Shown here: positions 61,758 through 64,000 of the stretch, one piece after another
How the letters are laid out: every line of letters starts with the position of its first letter
How positions within the stretch are numbered: the stretch's first letter is position 1
Source: Fodinibius sp034521915
GTDB lineage: Bacteria; Bacteroidota; Rhodothermia; Balneolales; Balneolaceae
Assembly: GCF_034521915.1 (NCBI RefSeq)
Contig: NZ_JAXHLU010000016.1
Coordinates: 62,001 to 126,000, forward strand
DNA: 64,000 nucleotides
Direction of reading: 5' to 3'
Notes under the pieces: generated by a model
What the model was told of the DNA's origin: nothing
The model's database searches: none
The model's input: the letters and a program-made list of their open reading frames with translations, nothing else
Program-made: the position numbers and the translations under genes

Positions 61758-63311
61758 ATGGCAACACGTATTTTATGGGCGGATGATGAGATCGATCAGC
61801 TGAAGCCGCACATTATTTTTTTAGAGAATAAAGACTTTGAAGTTACCCCTGTAACCAACGGCGAAGATGCGATTACGCTGATCCGGGAACAACCTTTTGA
61901 TATTGTTTTCCTGGATGAGCAGATGCCGGGCATGGATGGGCTGGCCACCTTAAATCGAATCAAAACCATTAAAGCGGGCTTGCCGGTGGTAATGATTACG
62001 AAGAGTGAGGAAGAGTCGATCATGGAGGATGCAATCGGCGGTAAAATTTCAGATTATCTGATTAAGCCGGTGAATCCCAACCAGATTGTGCTTACGGTCA
62101 AGCGTATTCTGGAGCGACGCCGTATTCGCAACGAAAAGTTTGCACAGTCGTATCTGCGTAATTTCAATGAAATATCCGGGCGAATTCATGAAGAGACCGG
62201 TTGGGAGGAATGGATTCAGATTTATAAGCAGCTTACACAATGGGATATCGATTTAGAGTCCGGCGATGAATCATTGCGTCAGGTGTTGGCTGACCAGTAT
62301 CAGGAAGCCAACAAAATGTTTGGGCGATTTGTTGGACAGAATTATAAATCATGGCTCAGTCAATCCACGCCGCAGCGTCCGGCACTTTCTACGGATATTG
62401 TAGGAGAATATGTTTTGCCACATGTTAAAAATGGTCAGACTACGCTCTTTTTGGTGATCGATTGTATGCGCTATGATCAATGGCTGTTGTTCCAAAATTT
62501 GTTGAATGAAGATTATGCAATCGATACCGATTTCTATTATTCTATTCTTCCAACGGCAACCCCTTATTCGCGGAATGCAATTTTCTCGGGATTGTTTCCA
62601 CTCGAAATTGAAGATGTATATCCCGATTTATGGAGTCAAGGTGAAGATGAGAGCTCTTTAAATAAGTTCGAGAAAGAATTGTTTATGAAGCAGCTAAGCC
62701 GAAAGGGGATTGATAAAAAAGTGAAGTATGAAAAGGTATTGCGAACGGATGAAGGGAGAGATGTTGCTGATAATATCCACAATTATTTACAGGTTCCGCT
62801 GAGTACATTTGTATATAATTTTGTAGATACACTGGTACATTCCCGGTCCGATTCGGATGTTTTGAAAGAAATAGCACCGGATGTACCTGCTTTCCGATCG
62901 TTGACTAAAACCTGGTTCCAGCATTCTACGCTGTATGAAATCTTTAAACTCTTGGCCGATGAAGAAGTTGTGATTGTGGTAACGAGCGATCACGGCGCGG
63001 TAAGGGCCCTTCGTGATACAAAGGTGTACGGTGATCGAGAAACATCTACGAGTCTGCGATACAAATACGGCCGAAATTTATCAGCTAATGATGATGCAGC
63101 CCTGTTTATTGAAGATCCTGCCGAATACAAATTGCCAACGCCGGGGCACGCCAATAACTATATTATTGCCAAAGAGGATTACTACTTTGTATATCCCACT
63201 AATTATCACCGTTATCAGAATCGCTATCGGGATTCCTTTTTGCACGGCGGAACGAGTATGGAAGAAATGATTTTGCCTATTTCCACGTTGCGCCCGAAGT
63301 CGAAGTTGTGA
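61758..63311 (+). CDS. porX: PorX-type response regulator with PglZ domain
   Basis: 517 residues from the ATG at 61758 (a TTG just upstream is in frame). A receiver domain (about 1-120: ILWADDEID, phospho-Asp53 in IVFLDEQMPGMDG, MITKSEEE, LIKPVNPNQI) is joined by a helical linker to a PglZ/alkaline-phosphatase-fold domain (about 210-510) with LVIDCMRYDQW and VVVTSDHGAVRALRD metal-binding motifs. PorX is the regulator of the type IX secretion system in Bacteroidota and acts with PorY; here no PorY is nearby. Together with the T9SS-tailed protease in this window it implies a T9SS. Confidence 0.95.
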   Translation: MATRILWADDEIDQLKPHIIFLENKDFEVTPVTNGEDAITLIREQPFDIVFLDEQMPGMDGLATLNRIKTIKAGLPVVMITKSEEESIMEDAIGGKISDYLIKPVNPNQIVLTVKRILERRRIRNEKFAQSYLRNFNEISGRIHEETGWEEWIQIYKQLTQWDIDLESGDESLRQVLADQYQEANKMFGRFVGQNYKSWLSQSTPQRPALSTDIVGEYVLPHVKNGQTTLFLVIDCMRYDQWLLFQNLLNEDYAIDTDFYYSILPTATPYSRNAIFSGLFPLEIEDVYPDLWSQGEDESSLNKFEKELFMKQLSRKGIDKKVKYEKVLRTDEGRDVADNIHNYLQVPLSTFVYNFVDTLVHSRSDSDVLKEIAPDVPAFRSLTKTWFQHSTLYEIFKLLADEEVVIVVTSDHGAVRALRDTKVYGDRETSTSLRYKYGRNLSANDDAALFIEDPAEYKLPTPGHANNYIIAKEDYYFVYPTNYHRYQNRYRDSFLHGGTSMEEMILPISTLRPKSKL

Positions 63312-63368
63312 TAGATTTCTCACCCAAGAGCTTGTATCTTCTTACTCTTTTTGGATTAATAGGTGTTT

Positions 63369-63797
63369 ATGGAAAAGGAATTTACAACGTCATCTCCTGA
63401 CGAAACTATTACCAGGGGAAAAGAATTTGTTGCTACTTTAGATATCGGTGATATTGTTTGCCTTCAGGGTGATCTTGGGGCTGGAAAAACGCACTTTGTA
63501 AAGGGAATGGCGGAAGGATTGGGGATTGACAGTAATGATGTTAGTTCACCTACTTTTACTCTCATTAATGAGTATCATGGTGATCAGTTGCTCTATCATT
63601 TTGATTGCTATCGGATGGAATCTCCTCGAGAGGCTCTTGAAATAGGAGCCGAAGAATATTTTTTCGGGGATGGAATTACCGTAATCGAATGGCCGGAGCG
63701 AATTGAATCACTCTTACCACCGGAGGCTATCTGGATTTCCATTGAAGCACCTGACAAGAATACCCGAAAATTTGTCATTAGAAAAAGGGAGTCGTAA
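63369..63797 (+). CDS. tsaE: tRNA threonylcarbamoyladenosine ATPase TsaE
   Basis: 142 residues from the ATG at 63369 (a GTG 6 bp upstream is in frame). TsaE is the ATPase that helps TsaB/TsaD form t6A37 in tRNAs. Walker A GDLGAGKTHFVKGMAEGLG, VSSPTFTLINEY switch, DCYRM motif, and VIEWPERI at the end. Intact and of normal length. It lies 58 bp behind porX. Confidence 0.96.
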   Translation: MEKEFTTSSPDETITRGKEFVATLDIGDIVCLQGDLGAGKTHFVKGMAEGLGIDSNDVSSPTFTLINEYHGDQLLYHFDCYRMESPREALEIGAEEYFFGDGITVIEWPERIESLLPPEAIWISIEAPDKNTRKFVIRKRES

Positions 63798-63816
63798 TCC
63801 CGTATATTGTGCGACC

Positions 63817-64000
63817 ATGGCAACGAAAAAAAGACTTCCATATCGCTTAGATCGACTGCCGGTTATATATCCGTATAACCGACGAGCGGATAATAATATC
63901 CAGCTTGGAGATCTGGTTTACTATGGGCCGTGTCCCGAGTATTACGGGATTGGTGAAGTGGTTCGGTCGTTTGATAATTATTGTATTGTTGATTTTCGAC
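63817..64000 (+). CDS. Unknown protein, cut by window edge
   Basis: An ATG at 63817 opens a frame of 61 complete codons to the edge: MATKKRLPYRLDRLPVIYPY, then NIQLGDLVYYGPCPEYYGIG and VVRSFDNYCIVDF. The GDLVYY...GIGEVV pattern looks like a small beta-barrel (KOW/CarD-like), but that is not certain. It follows tsaE by 19 bp in the same direction. Confidence 0.6.
   Translation, partial: MATKKRLPYRLDRLPVIYPYNRRADNNIQLGDLVYYGPCPEYYGIGEVVRSFDNYCIVDFR

Overview
The window looks like an ordinary chromosomal stretch from a Bacteroidota-like bacterium, most probably of the Balneolota / Rhodothermia side (inference). The reasons are a PorX-type response regulator of the type IX secretion system (T9SS), a secreted putative protease with a T9SS type A sorting tail, a promoter in front of tRNA-Phe that matches the Bacteroidota consensus TTTG-N19-TAnnTTTG exactly, few clear Shine-Dalgarno sequences, and a DivIVA homologue. 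GC content is moderate and no prophage, plasmid backbone or CRISPR array was seen.

Layout. 0-9 kb: xseB (cut by the edge), comEC, a lipoprotein isoaspartyl peptidase, an acidic unknown protein, a TonB-C lipoprotein, purine nucleoside phosphorylase, DivIVA, two paralogous membrane/coiled-coil proteins and the PLP-binding YggS protein. 9-18 kb: Nif3-like protein, a coiled-coil protein whose zinc ribbon has lost its cysteines, RNase P RNA, a lipoprotein cytochrome c, OsmC, MtfA-like peptidase, SmpB, a four-helix-bundle (S23-like) gene framed by inverted repeats, a site-2 protease, arginine deiminase and a SirB1-like protein. 18-28 kb: a double glycosyltransferase/TPR protein, then a MacAB-like exporter set (adaptor, ATPase, a serine hydrolase, FtsX-type permease). 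The adaptor and the permease are each preceded by the same bipartite sequence. A decayed fatty acid hydroxylase follows. 28-38 kb: DUF72 protein, release factor 3, two decaying metalloprotease lipoprotein genes, a cupin, lpdA-lipB-lipA (lipoate supply and E3), plsY-gpsA (glycerophospholipid synthesis). 38-50 kb: an AlbA-type regulator, an A-type Fe-S protein, a P1 peptidase, Hsp33, a leucine-dehydrogenase-like enzyme, RecJ, tRNA-Phe, a stand-alone receiver protein, a three-gene oxidoreductase cluster and a DUF2339 membrane protein. 50-64 kb: a frameshifted M28 peptidase, a DsbA-like protein, gamma carbonic anhydrase, HemW, an unknown protein next to fumarylacetoacetase, the T9SS cargo protein, TrhO, a REP-like hairpin cluster and a 159-bp element with perfect 19-bp terminal inverted repeats, an alpha/beta hydrolase, a ComEA-like protein, PorX, TsaE and the start of an unknown gene.

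ComEC, the ComEA-like protein and RecJ together are compatible with DNA uptake ability. Several loci show decay (fatty acid hydroxylase, two metalloproteases, M28 peptidase). No large undescribed multi-gene system is evident. The best novel candidates are the inverted-repeat-bounded S23-like unit, the cysteine-free ribbon protein, the shared exporter regulatory sequence, the 60-kb repeat elements and the uncharacterised protein beside fumarylacetoacetase.
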